Shown piece after piece: positions 27,620 through 37,400 of a DNA stretch of 64,000 bases (positions are counted from its first letter, which is position 1; each line of letters begins with the position of its first letter). The DNA lies in assembly GCF_002305895.1 (NCBI RefSeq), contig NZ_CP022203.1:6978001-7042000 (forward strand). The letters run 5' to 3'. The notes under the pieces are model-generated. The model was not told where the DNA came from, did not search any database, and saw nothing but the letters and a program-made list of their open reading frames with translations. The position numbers were made by a program, and so were the translations under genes. The stretch comes from Corallococcus macrosporus DSM 14697 (lineage in GTDB: Bacteria > Myxococcota > Myxococcia > Myxococcales > Myxococcaceae).

Positions 27620-30600
27620 GCGGGACCGCGTCCAGCCTCCTCCCGCTTCGCATCCGCCTCCCGTACACGACGGAGGAGGAGTTCATCGACAAGTACGGCT
27701 CGAACGTGGCGCGCGGTGGCGTGTTCGTCGCCACGCGCGCCATGAAGCCCGAGGGTACGGGGCTGGCGTTCGAGTTCGTCCTGGCCGACGGGACACGGCT
27801 GCTTCGCGGCGAAGGCGTCGTCGTGAAGGCCCAGGTGGACACGACGGGCGGGCGTACCGGCATGACGGTCCGCTTCGTGAAGCTGGACGCCGCGAGCAAG
27901 TCGCTCATCGACCGCGTGCTGGCACGGCGTACCGGAGGCGTGGAGCCGCAAGCTCCGGCGCAGGCCGCGCCTCCGGCGACAACGCCTGCGCCCACGCCAC
28001 CTCCAGGACTGGTCCGCCGGGCACCTGGTGCGAAGACTTCGAACCCGGCGCGTGCCGTGATGTCGTCCCCCGTGGCTTCCCCTGAAGAGACGCGCGACGA
28101 GGGAGCCTCGGCACGGGTCGCTGACAGCAGGGCCGCTGTGCCGAATGCTGCGGCCGTTCCGGAAGCCGCACCCTTCGCGACTCCTGAGCGCGAAGAGGAG
28201 GCTCGCTCGGCTACCGCGGACTCCCCCCCGGAAGCACCCGCCTCCGAACCCGGGCAAGAACCGGAAGCGACCGGTGCCAGCGCTGAGACGGATGCGATGT
28301 CCGCTGAGTCTGGCGCGAGCACGACTGATGACCAGGCCGGGTTCAGTGACAGTGCAGCCACGGAGCCACAGGGTTCGGACGCCCCAGACTCGGACGAGCG
28401 CCCGGCACTGGCCACCCCGCGTTTCGACGCCGACTCGAGTGACGGGCTCGACTTCGCCATTACGGCCAGCCTCGCTGCGTCGGCGGATGCCGTCACCAGC
28501 GACGAGGCCCCCCCCGCGTCAGTGACCGAGGCGATGGCAGAAGCTGCGGCCACGCCGCCCATCCACGCCCGTGCCACAGGCGAACCGGCCCCGACGGACG
28601 CCGCATTGCCGGCCGCGGCCACGCCGACCGAGCACGCGCCGGACGCATCCAACGCTGCTGTGTCTTCAGCGCCCAAGCCCGAAGCCACGGCAGACGACTC
28701 CTCACCCACTGAAACACCCGCAGCGGCTGCGGTCACGAGCGAAGCTCCCGGCACCGGTGCGGCCCCTGCGTCTTCCGAGACGGCGGCGCTCCCGAGCGAG
28801 ACGCCCAACGCGGAAGAAGGCGACGCATCCACCACGAGGAGCCCTGCCGCGGCGTCCTCCATGAGCGCCGCGCTCGATATTGAAGCAGTCAACGCCGCGC
28901 TCCCTGAGTCTCCCGCCGCAGCGCCAACGAGCCCCCAAGAAAGTCCCTCAGCCGTCACACCGGCGACCACGGCGGACGAAACCTCCGGCACGCTGGAATC
29001 GTCCACGCAACCAGGGGCCGAGCTTCCGAGCGCACCTGAAGCCGACAAGACTTCGTCCGGAGACGCCTCCCCGACCTCGAAGTCCACTGAACGCGCGGAG
29101 GCCCCCACTGCGTCCGACGAGGCGCAGTTTCAGGCACCAGCACTGGCTCTCACAATCGACCTGAGCCCACGTCGAGAGCCAGCGCCTGCCAACATTGCGC
29201 CCCCGAGCGCCACGGCCTCAGCCGAAGCCGAGACGCCCCAGGCCGCCCACAGCGAAACGACTCCGCCCAGCACCGCGACACCCGGGTCCGCGCACAGCGA
29301 AACGACTCCGCCCAGCACCGCGACACCCGGGTCCGCGCACAGCGAAACGACTCTGCCCAGCACCGCAACACCCGAGGCAGCTCACAGCGAAACGACTCCG
29401 CCCAGCACCGCGACACCCGAGGCCGCTCACAACGAAACGACTCCGCCCAGCACCGAGACGCTCCAGGCCACTCAGGACGAAACGGCTCCGTCCAGCACCG
29501 CCACGGATACAGAATCGGCAGGCCCAGCCCCCGTCCGTACCGACGCCGAGCCCTCGCCCGTCGTCGCCCTGGACTCGGATGCGCCACGCAATCGGCGTCG
29601 TGCCCTGCTCGAAGTCCCCATCGCGCAGCCGGCCTCGACGCCCGCGCTGCCCGAGGTGGTGCTGGGCATCGACCTGGGCACCTCACATGCGCGCGTCGCT
29701 GTCGTCCAGGACGGAACGCCCACGCTCATCCCGCTCCCCGGCACCGACACCACGGACCTTCCCTCACTCATCGCGGTGAATGGCACCGGTGACCTCGTCG
29801 TCGGCGCCGCGGCGCGGACGGAAGGACAGCGCGCGCCCCGCCGCGCCATCTCCGGCCTCAAGCGGCTGCTCGGGCTGAAGGCGCGTTCCCCCCAGCTCCG
29901 CTGGCTCGCCCCGCTGCTCCCCTTCCCCGTCACCCCGGATGCGAATGGGGACTCCGGCGTCGAGGTCCGAGGCCGCGTCATCTCGCCCACCCTCTTCACG
30001 GCCATGCTGCTTCGCGAGCTGAAGCACGCCGCCTCGGCCCACCTGGGCCGCAAGCCGACCCGCGCCGTCATCTGCGCGCCCACCCACTTCACCGACCGCC
30101 AGTGCGCGGCGCTCCGAGAAGCCGCCTCGCTCGCGGGCCTCGATGCGCAGCGCATCCTCACCGCCCCCGCGGCGGCGGCGCTCGCCTACGCACATGGGCG
30201 GGGACTCGCGCGCAAGCGCGTGCTCGTGGTGGACCTCGGAGGCGGTGGCCTCCAGGTCTGCGTGGTGCAAGTCACCGGCGACGACCTCGAGGTCATCACC
30301 ACCGGCGGCGACGCCACCATCGGCGGCATGGACTTCGATGCACGCATCGCCGAGGCCATCGCCAGCGACCTCTCCGAACAGGGTGTGCCCAAGCCGGACC
30401 ACCCTCTCGACTGGTCCCCGCTGCGCATCGCCGCCGAGTCCGCCAAGGTGGCCCTCTCCACGCAGGAGCAGGTGGACGTCTCCCTTTCTTCGGGCACCGT
30501 GCCGCCCCTCAGCCGGGAGCGCGTGGAGGCCCTCACCGCCGACCTCGCCCAGCGTGTCACCACCGTGGTCCGCGACGTGCTCGAATCCAACGCGCTGTCC

Positions 30601-31221
30601 CCACAGGGCCTGGACGCGGTGCTCCTCGTCGGTGGGCAGAGCGCCACGCCGATGGTCCGCCGCCGGCTCGAGGAGAGCCTGGGCGTGAGCGTGCGTGAGG
30701 ACGTGGACGCGCGAGGCAGCGTGGCCCTCGGTGCCGCCCTGCTCGGGCAGGGGCTGCTGCTCGCGGAGGCAGGCAAGCCCGCGGCCACCGTGTCCGAGGT
30801 GCTCTCCTCGCCGCTCGCCGTCGCCGAGCGCGGAGGCACCCTGCGCCGCGTCCTCGAACGGAACACCCGCCTGCCCGCGACCAAGACGCTGGTGCTGCCC
30901 TCCGCCCCCGGCCCGCTCGAGCTCGCGCTCTTCCAGGGGACGCCGACGCAGGCCTCGGACGCCGAGTACCTCGGCCAGCTCACCCTCGACGTGGAGCGCG
31001 CGGGCGAGGTGGAGCTGCACCTGGCGCTCTCCGCGGATGGCGCCCTGTCCCTGGAGGCCACGCTGCCGGGCGTGAAGCGGCACGCGGTGACGCTCGTCAC
31101 GGAGCCCCTGGACGACGCGGCCTTCGACGCGCTCCTCGCCCGCTCCCCGCTGGTCCCCGAGCCGGAGCCCCGCCCGGGTGGCCTGCTGTCCGGGCTGAAG
31201 AAGCTCTTCGGCCGCCGCTAA
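27616..31221 (+). CDS. PilZ-like domain joined by a long linker to an Hsp70-type ATPase
   Basis: A 1201-residue chimera. Residues 1-105 resemble the TIGR02266 PilZ-like domain found in myxobacteria (RIRLPYTTEEEFIDKYGSN, GGVFVATRAMKPEGTGL, TGMTVRFVKLDAASKSLIDRVL). Residues about 106-675 are an Ala/Pro/Thr/Ser/Glu-rich linker, including six 15-residue repeats. Residues about 678-1060 are an Hsp70 actin-fold domain: GIDLGTSHARVAVV (phosphate 1), VLVVDLGGGGLQVCVV (phosphate 2) and VLLVGGQSATPMVRRRLEE (adenosine motif). A short beta-rich C-terminal part (about 1060-1190) resembles a substrate-binding domain. The classic PilZ RxxxR motif is not evident, so c-di-GMP binding is doubtful. Confidence 0.88.
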   Translation: MSGTASSLLPLRIRLPYTTEEEFIDKYGSNVARGGVFVATRAMKPEGTGLAFEFVLADGTRLLRGEGVVVKAQVDTTGGRTGMTVRFVKLDAASKSLIDRVLARRTGGVEPQAPAQAAPPATTPAPTPPPGLVRRAPGAKTSNPARAVMSSPVASPEETRDEGASARVADSRAAVPNAAAVPEAAPFATPEREEEARSATADSPPEAPASEPGQEPEATGASAETDAMSAESGASTTDDQAGFSDSAATEPQGSDAPDSDERPALATPRFDADSSDGLDFAITASLAASADAVTSDEAPPASVTEAMAEAAATPPIHARATGEPAPTDAALPAAATPTEHAPDASNAAVSSAPKPEATADDSSPTETPAAAAVTSEAPGTGAAPASSETAALPSETPNAEEGDASTTRSPAAASSMSAALDIEAVNAALPESPAAAPTSPQESPSAVTPATTADETSGTLESSTQPGAELPSAPEADKTSSGDASPTSKSTERAEAPTASDEAQFQAPALALTIDLSPRREPAPANIAPPSATASAEAETPQAAHSETTPPSTATPGSAHSETTPPSTATPGSAHSETTLPSTATPEAAHSETTPPSTATPEAAHNETTPPSTETLQATQDETAPSSTATDTESAGPAPVRTDAEPSPVVALDSDAPRNRRRALLEVPIAQPASTPALPEVVLGIDLGTSHARVAVVQDGTPTLIPLPGTDTTDLPSLIAVNGTGDLVVGAAARTEGQRAPRRAISGLKRLLGLKARSPQLRWLAPLLPFPVTPDANGDSGVEVRGRVISPTLFTAMLLRELKHAASAHLGRKPTRAVICAPTHFTDRQCAALREAASLAGLDAQRILTAPAAAALAYAHGRGLARKRVLVVDLGGGGLQVCVVQVTGDDLEVITTGGDATIGGMDFDARIAEAIASDLSEQGVPKPDHPLDWSPLRIAAESAKVALSTQEQVDVSLSSGTVPPLSRERVEALTADLAQRVTTVVRDVLESNALSPQGLDAVLLVGGQSATPMVRRRLEESLGVSVREDVDARGSVALGAALLGQGLLLAEAGKPAATVSEVLSSPLAVAERGGTLRRVLERNTRLPATKTLVLPSAPGPLELALFQGTPTQASDAEYLGQLTLDVERAGEVELHLALSADGALSLEATLPGVKRHAVTLVTEPLDDAAFDALLARSPLVPEPEPRPGGLLSGLKKLFGRR
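29248..29517 (+). repeat. Six tandem 45-base repeats in the PilZ-Hsp70 linker
   Basis: Units start at 29248, 29293, 29338, 29383, 29428 and 29473. The first three are nearly identical and the last is the most diverged. Each encodes 15 residues of the type HSETTPPSTATPGSA. They are in frame, so copy-number change would only lengthen or shorten the linker. Confidence 0.9.
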
Positions 31222-31380
31222 GCCCCTGCCCGCCCGTCCGCGCGGAGACCGCCGCATCCCCGCCCCGTGGGCCGATGCGCCCGCGGCCCTGCAGGCCACC
31301 GTGCGCCTCTGCGGCTCTCTCTGTAACCGTGGCGACAGATGCCCAGTTTTCCGGTGACTGATTTCCCGGGGAGGAATGCG

Positions 31381-32007
31381 ATGCGACGTTCGATTGTGGG
31401 TGGAGTCGCCACGGCGGCGCTGGGCATGGCGGGACCGGCCTTCGCCATCGAGGCACAGCAGGTGGGCGAGCGGCTTCGCGTCGAGGAGCGTCCGCTGGTG
31501 GGCGCCGACGTGCGGCTGGGCCTCGGCAACTTCACCGGAGACCTCGGCGGCAACACCAAGGTCGGCCCGCTGCTGGGCATCAACGCCAGCGCCTATCCCT
31601 GGCAGTACGGCGGCGTCGAGGTGGGCTACGAAGGCCAGCGCTTCCCCATCGACGACGCACGTCTCCGCGACAACGGCGATGGCGAGGGCGTCTGGCGCCA
31701 CAACGCCACCCTCATGGCCAAGGCAGGGCCGCTCCTCGACGAGAAGTGGCGTCCCTTCGTCGGCGCCGGCGTGGGCCTGAGCTACCTCAACCCGTCCGAC
31801 GGCGCGGACCGCTTCTACAACAACGACTGGCAGACGGAGCTCCCGCTGGCGGCGGGCCTGGACTACCGCTTCGGCAACCTGGTGGCCGGCGCGCGCGCCA
31901 CGTACCGGTTCGTCGGCGGTGAGGGCCTCATCCAAAACCCCGTCACCAACGCCGACGAGAAAGGCAGCCTCTTCAACGGCAACGTGATGATTGGCGGCCA
32001 GTTCTAG
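31381..32007 (+). CDS. Outer-membrane beta-barrel protein
   Basis: A 208-residue protein with signal peptide MRRSIVGGVATAALGMAGPAFA. The mature part has alternating amphipathic strands (VGADVRLGLGNFTG, GGVEVGYEGQRF, WRPFVGAGVGLSYL, LVAGARATYRFVG) and ends with GNVMIGGQF, whose terminal Phe is the hallmark of barrels inserted by Bam. It would form a small eight-stranded OmpA/OmpW-like barrel. The ATG at 31381 follows GGGGAGGAA; an ATG in frame at 31339 would add 14 residues before the signal. Function unknown. Confidence 0.82.
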   Translation: MRRSIVGGVATAALGMAGPAFAIEAQQVGERLRVEERPLVGADVRLGLGNFTGDLGGNTKVGPLLGINASAYPWQYGGVEVGYEGQRFPIDDARLRDNGDGEGVWRHNATLMAKAGPLLDEKWRPFVGAGVGLSYLNPSDGADRFYNNDWQTELPLAAGLDYRFGNLVAGARATYRFVGGEGLIQNPVTNADEKGSLFNGNVMIGGQF

Positions 32008-32020
32008 GCCGCCACACCCC

Positions 32021-33358
32021 TCACAGGCCGAAGCGGTCCATCAGCGCCTCGGGGCGGGGGTTCTTCTCCCACGCCTCGAGCACCGCCACCGCGGGCGAAC
32101 GGCCCGAAGCGGCCACCGCGTCCAACGGGTCCAACAGGGGCGCGTCCGCCGCGTCCAACCGCATCAGGCCCCGGCGGGAGATGGCCACCATCTCCGCCGC
32201 CAGGCGGTGAAGCTCCTGGGAGCCCAGCCGGCCGCCCAGGCCCTCGCGCCGCGCCGTATCATGGAAGGCCAGGTGCTCGGCGTAGCTCAGCTTCGGCAAC
32301 AGGCGCTCGGCCTCGTCCAGCGCGGCGGCGTCATACAGGATGCCGCGCCAGAGGGCGGCCAGCGCCCCCGTCATGGCCGGGTTCACGCAGTCCGCGCCGC
32401 GCACCTCGACCACCGTCTTCAGCCGCACCTCGGGGAAGAGCGTGGACAGGTGGTCCGTCCAGTCGTTCAGGTCGGGCGGCTTGCCCTCGAAGCCCTCCTT
32501 CAGCAACTGCCGGAAGGTCATCTTCGGGTACAGGTACTCGTTGTTGCGCCGCAGGAAGAGCAGCGGCGCGTCCAGCGCCCACTCCACGTAGGCGCGGTAG
32601 GAGAACGAGCCGTCGAAGAACGCGGGGAGGTAGCCACAGCGCGTGGGGTCCACCTCGTCCCAGACGCGGTTGCGGAAGGACAGGTAGCCGGACGGCTTGC
32701 CCTCCACGATGGGGCTGTTGGCGTACATCGCGTTCATCAGCGGCGCCAGGCGGGCCACCGTGACCGTCTTGCGGACACAGTCCGCCTCGTCCGCCCAGTC
32801 CAGGGACACCTGGCCGGTGGACGTCATCAACATCATGTTCAGCGCCAGCCGCCCGCGCTCCGGCAGCGTGCGGCGCATGATGAGATAGCGCGTCTTGGGC
32901 ATCCACGGCATCTGCGCGGTCGTCCCGTACGGCCGGTACCCCAGGAAGACGAGCCGCAGGCCCAGCGCCTTCGCGGCGGCGGACACCTCCGACAGGTGCG
33001 TGAGGTTCTCCGCGTGCGCCTCGCGCGCGGTGACGAAGGGGCTCCCGGACAGCTCCACCTGGCCGCCGGGCTCCAGGGAGATGGTGGCCCCGCCGCGCTG
33101 CAGCGCGATGATGGGCGACGCGGGCGCCTCCCGGAACGGCGTGTAGCCAGCCGCGGCCACCCGGCTCAGCAGCGCGCCCACGCCCCGCTCCCCTTCATAG
33201 GTGGGGGGCTCCGCGCCGTCCACGGGGTAGAGGAACTTCTCATGCTCCAGCCCCAGGCGGTGCGCGCCGCCGGGCTTCTCGGCGGCTCGGAATCCAGCCA
33301 ACAGCATGTCGACGGAGGAGATGGGCTCTGAGGCCGCGCGCTTGAGGTCGAGGGACAT
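32021..33358 (-). CDS. gshA: Glutamate-cysteine ligase (GCS2/plant type)
   Basis: First enzyme of glutathione synthesis, joining glutamate and cysteine with ATP. The 445-residue protein has GLEHEKFLYP near the start, the nucleotide/glutamate region GGATISLEPGGQVELSGSP, then FLGYRPYGTTAQMPWMPKTRY and LMTSTGQVSLDWADE, all characteristic of the alphaproteobacterial/plant-type GshA family (GCS2). Cys in VEVRGADCVNPA is also family-typical. Located opposite a CysZ-like gene, with only 59 bases between them; TATATA lies 10 bases upstream of the gshA ATG, implying a very short leader. Confidence 0.93.
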   Translation of the reverse strand: MSLDLKRAASEPISSVDMLLAGFRAAEKPGGAHRLGLEHEKFLYPVDGAEPPTYEGERGVGALLSRVAAAGYTPFREAPASPIIALQRGGATISLEPGGQVELSGSPFVTAREAHAENLTHLSEVSAAAKALGLRLVFLGYRPYGTTAQMPWMPKTRYLIMRRTLPERGRLALNMMLMTSTGQVSLDWADEADCVRKTVTVARLAPLMNAMYANSPIVEGKPSGYLSFRNRVWDEVDPTRCGYLPAFFDGSFSYRAYVEWALDAPLLFLRRNNEYLYPKMTFRQLLKEGFEGKPPDLNDWTDHLSTLFPEVRLKTVVEVRGADCVNPAMTGALAALWRGILYDAAALDEAERLLPKLSYAEHLAFHDTARREGLGGRLGSQELHRLAAEMVAISRRGLMRLDAADAPLLDPLDAVAASGRSPAVAVLEAWEKNPRPEALMDRFGL

Positions 33359-33417
33359 GTGCGCGCCCTATATAACCCAGACCTTCCGACCCGCTCTGTT
33401 TTGCGCACTGGCCCGCC

Positions 33418-34236
33418 ATGAGCCCACAATCCACCTTCCCCGCCGTCGCCCCCCAGCCTCGCCTGTCCGATTTCTTCCAGGGGTTGGGCCTGCTCGGCCG
33501 GGCCTTCTCCCTCATCCTGCGCGACCGCCGCCTGTTCCTCCTGTCCGCCCTCTGCGCCGCGGTCACCGCGGCCGCCCTGGTGGGGCTCGTCTGGCTGCTG
33601 TGGCGCTACGCCCCCGGTGCCCTGGACTCCGTCTGGACCCGCCCGGAGAGCTGGTACGGCCAGGCCGCCTGGACCACCGTGCTGGTGCTGTCCGGACTGG
33701 TGCTCTGGGTGGTTGGCGCCAATGTCCTGCCCCCCCTGCTGCTGGCCCCGCTCCAGGACCCGCTGTCCGAGCTGACCGAGGAAGCCTGCGGCGGCGGCCC
33801 GAGCGCCCCCTTCACCGCGGCCGGCTTCATCCGGGGGCTCGTCACCGGCCTCGCCCACACGCTCGCGCGGCTGTTCTTCCTGCTCGCGGGCCTGGCGGTG
33901 CTCCTGCCCCTCCACCTGCTTCCTGGGGTGGGCAGCGTGCTGTGGACGGTGCTCGCCAGCCTGTACACCATGACATGGATGGCCGGCGAGTACCTGGCCG
34001 CGCCCATGACGCGCCACCTGTACCCCTTCGCCGAGGTGCGCCGGATGCTGCGCGAGCGGCGGGCGCTGTGCCTGGGCCTGGGCGCGGGCATCTACCTCCT
34101 GCTCTGGGTGCCCATCCTCAACGCGTTCTTCCTGCCGGTGGCCATCGTCGCCGGCACCCTGCTCTACGGCGGGCTGCGCGAGGCCCGGCTGCTGGCGCCC
34201 CCTCCTGGAGCGTCCGCTACCGCCGCGTTGAAATAA
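33418..34236 (+). CDS. EI24/CysZ-like inner-membrane protein
   Basis: A 272-residue polytopic membrane protein of the EI24 family, which includes the sulfate permease CysZ. It starts with LSDFFQGLGLLGRAFSLILRDRRLFLLSALCAAVT, then several long hydrophobic helices (about 35-60, 78-105, 140-175 and 215-250), with a conserved-looking GEYLAAPMTRHLYPFAEVRRML stretch before the last helices. CysZ imports sulfate for cysteine synthesis. Divergence from glutamate-cysteine ligase fits a sulfur/glutathione role, but other EI24 proteins have unrelated functions, so the symbol is left out. Confidence 0.8.
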   Translation: MSPQSTFPAVAPQPRLSDFFQGLGLLGRAFSLILRDRRLFLLSALCAAVTAAALVGLVWLLWRYAPGALDSVWTRPESWYGQAAWTTVLVLSGLVLWVVGANVLPPLLLAPLQDPLSELTEEACGGGPSAPFTAAGFIRGLVTGLAHTLARLFFLLAGLAVLLPLHLLPGVGSVLWTVLASLYTMTWMAGEYLAAPMTRHLYPFAEVRRMLRERRALCLGLGAGIYLLLWVPILNAFFLPVAIVAGTLLYGGLREARLLAPPPGASATAALK

Positions 34237-34383
34237 ACGCCCCGGCCGGGTGTCCCATCCGGTGGACCGGGAACGCAATGCCCGCCAGGGACGTTCTGCA
34301 GCACCACCCGAGAGGCGATGCCTTGAAGCACCTGGAGCCCGTGATTAGGCTTGCCCGGCCGCTTACGGTGTTCGCCTACTCGG

Positions 34384-34389
34384 TATAAA
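34384..34389 (+). promoter_or_regulatory. -10-like TATAAA upstream of the S41 protease
   Basis: A TATAAA hexamer lies 62 bases before the ATG at 34451, in a 214-base gap otherwise empty of genes. No good -35 hexamer is visible at 16-18 bases upstream, so an activator or another sigma factor may be needed. Confidence 0.35.
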
Positions 34390-34450
34390 CGGTCGAAATC
34401 TCAAGGCTTCTCGCCACACCCGGGGTACCGGAAGAAGTGCCCCAGCTTGG

Positions 34451-37400
34451 ATGAACCAAATGCCGCGTCTCCTCCGCCGCATCACAGCCGTTGCCGTGCT
34501 CCTCGGCGCCTGGGCCCTGGTGGGCAATGACCGGGCGCCCTTGCCGCTGACCATGGGCGCAGCCGAGGCCGGGCAAGGCTCGTGGGATGGCAGTCTTCCT
34601 GCCGCCAAGGGCGAGAAGGCCCCGCACGACCTCAACAGCCTGCGCGTCCTGACGAAGGTCATCCTCTACGTGAAGGAGAACTACGTCGACCCCAAGCGGG
34701 TGAGGCCGAAGGAGATGATGATCGCCTCGCTGGAGTACGTCGAGAAGAGCGTCCCCGACGTGCTGGTGGACGGCAGCGCGGAGACGGGCAAGCTCAACGT
34801 CAACGTGAACGGCAAGCAGCGCGCGTTCGACATCGCCCACGTGGACTCGCTGTGGAAGATGTCCTTCGCGCTCAAGGACGTGTTCGACTTCCTGTCGAAG
34901 AACATGCGGCCCATCGAGGACACGCGCGACGTGGAGTACGCGGCCGTCAACGGCATGCTGTCCACGTTGGATCCGCACTCGGTGCTGCTGCGCCCGGAGC
35001 TGTACCGGGAGATGAAGCTGTCCACCAAGGGCGAGTTCGGCGGCCTGGGCTTCGTCATCCAGATGCGCGAGGGCAACCTGACCGTGGTCAAGGTGCTGCC
35101 CAAGACGCCCGCGCACCGCGCCGGCATCCAGAAGGATGACCGCATCAAGAAGATTGGCGAGGAGTCCACCGTCAACATGGACCTCAACGAGGCCGTGTCG
35201 AAGCTGCGCGGTCCGGTGGACAGCCGCATCACCATCACCGTGGAGCGCGACGGCTGGGACAAGCCCCGCATCATGACGCTGGCCCGCGCCATGATTTCGA
35301 TTGAGAGCGTGCAGCACAAGATGCTCTCCAACAACGTCGGCTACATCCGGCTGAAGAACTTCCAGGGCAACACCACCCGGGATTTGGAGGCGGCGCTGAC
35401 GCAGCTCCGCAAGCAGGCCGCCGCGAAGGGCGGCTTCAAGGGCCTGGTGCTCGACATGCGCGGCAACCCGGGCGGCCTCCTGGAGCAGGCCATCCAGGTC
35501 TCCGACACCTTCCTCTCCAGCGGCACCATCGTCGCGACGGTGGGCCTGTCCGACAAGCTGCGCGAGGAGAAGCGCGCGCGGGCCACGGAGGGCGAGGACG
35601 CCTACCCCATCGCCGTGCTGGTGAACGCCGGCAGCGCCTCCGCGTCTGAAATCGTCGCGGGCGCGCTGAAGAACCTCGACCGCGCGACCATCATCGGCCG
35701 GCAGACCTTCGGCAAGGGCAGCGTCCAGGTGCTGTACGACTTCCCGGACGACAGCGCGCTGAAGCTGACCATCGCCAAGTACCTCACCCCGGGTGACGTC
35801 TCCATCCAGGAGGTCGGCATCGTCCCGGACATCCAGCTCATCCCCACCCGCGCCACCGACGAGCGCGTGGACGTGTTCGCGCCGCGCCGCTCCATGGGCG
35901 AGGCGGACCTGGATCAGCACTTCGGCAACCCGGACTCCTCCACCGTGGCCAAGAAGCGCGAGGACGTGCTCAACCGCGAGAAGCCGCTGGAGAGCCTCAA
36001 GTACCTGAAGGTGGATGAGAAGCAGGCCCAGGCCGCCGCCAAGAAGGATGAGAAGGCGGCGCCCAAGTCGGCCGCCAACGCGGCGAAGCACGGGGAGAAG
36101 GACCCACTGCTGGACGTGGACGTGGCCGGCATGGGCGAGGACCTGGACGACCAGCTCGACGCCGAGGCCCAGGACGAAATCAAGGAGGACTTCGAGGTCA
36201 AGTTCGCCCGCGACTTCGTGCTGCGCGCTCCGGCCACCACGCGCAAGGAGCAGCTCAAGCAGGGCAAGGCGTTCATCGACCAGAAGCGCGCCGAGGAGGA
36301 GTCCCGCATCAACGCCGCCATCGCCGCGCTGGGCGTGGACTGGAGCGCGGGCCCCACGCCCAAGAATGTGCAGATGGCCGTGTCGCTGACGCCGGGCCCG
36401 GACGCGAAGATTGTCGCGGGCGAGGTGATGGAGATGGCGCTGACCGCGGAGAACCGTGGCGCCGAGCCGCTCAAGCGCGTGCGCGCCTGGACGGAGAGCG
36501 ACAACGCCTTCCTGGACCGCCGTGAGTTCCTGTTCGGCGCGCTGGCGCCGGGTGAGAAGAAGACGTGGAAGGTGAAGGTGCGCCTGCCCAAGGACCTCAC
36601 CAGCCGCCGCGACGACGTGACGGTGCGCTTCTTCGACGACCACGGCGCCCTGCCGGAGACGCGGGTGGCCGAGCTCAACTTCGTGGAGCTGCCCCGCCCC
36701 GCCTTCGCCTTCAACTGGCAGGTCATCGACGACTGCGCGACCTGCAACGGCGACGGCACCGTGCAGCGGGGTGAGTCGGTCTCCGTGCTGCTGGACGTGA
36801 CGAACGCGGGCACCGGCGCGGCGCTCGACTCCTTCACGCAGATCAAGAACGGCGGGGACGCCAACGTCTTCATCGAGAAGGGCCGCTTCAAGCTGGGCGA
36901 AATCAAGCCCGGTGAGACGAAGACGGCGAAGTTCCAGCTCGAGGTGAAGAAGGGCTTCAAGGGGGAGACCTTCCCGCTGAAGCTGGCCATCATCGACGAG
37001 CCGCTGGAGGAGTTCGTGATGGAGAAGCTGGAGCTGCCCGTCACCGACGCCCCGGTCGCCAAGCTGGAGGCGAAGAAGGGCTTCGTCCGCCTGGCGGACA
37101 AGGTGGAGCTGTTCGGCGCGCCCACGCAGAACGCGCGCCCGGTGGCGAAGCTGAGTGGCACGACGGTGCTGCCCGCCGAGGCGGTCACCAAGGGCTACTA
37201 CCGCGTGGAGCTGGAGAAGGACCGCTTCGCCTTCGTGCGCAGCCAGGACGCGAAGGAGCTGAAGACGGGCAAGGCCACCGCGCCCAAGGCCACGCTGGTC
37301 ACCAACCACCGTCCGCCGGACATCCGCCTGGACGTGGACCCGGCCGCGGGCGGCCTGGTGGCCAACGGGGACAAGTTCACGCTCTCCGGCGTGGTGACGG

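Noticed and set aside
29248-29517. Repeats as a CRISPR array
   Set aside because: Units are directly tandem without spacers, are in frame and encode a Pro/Thr linker in a real protein.
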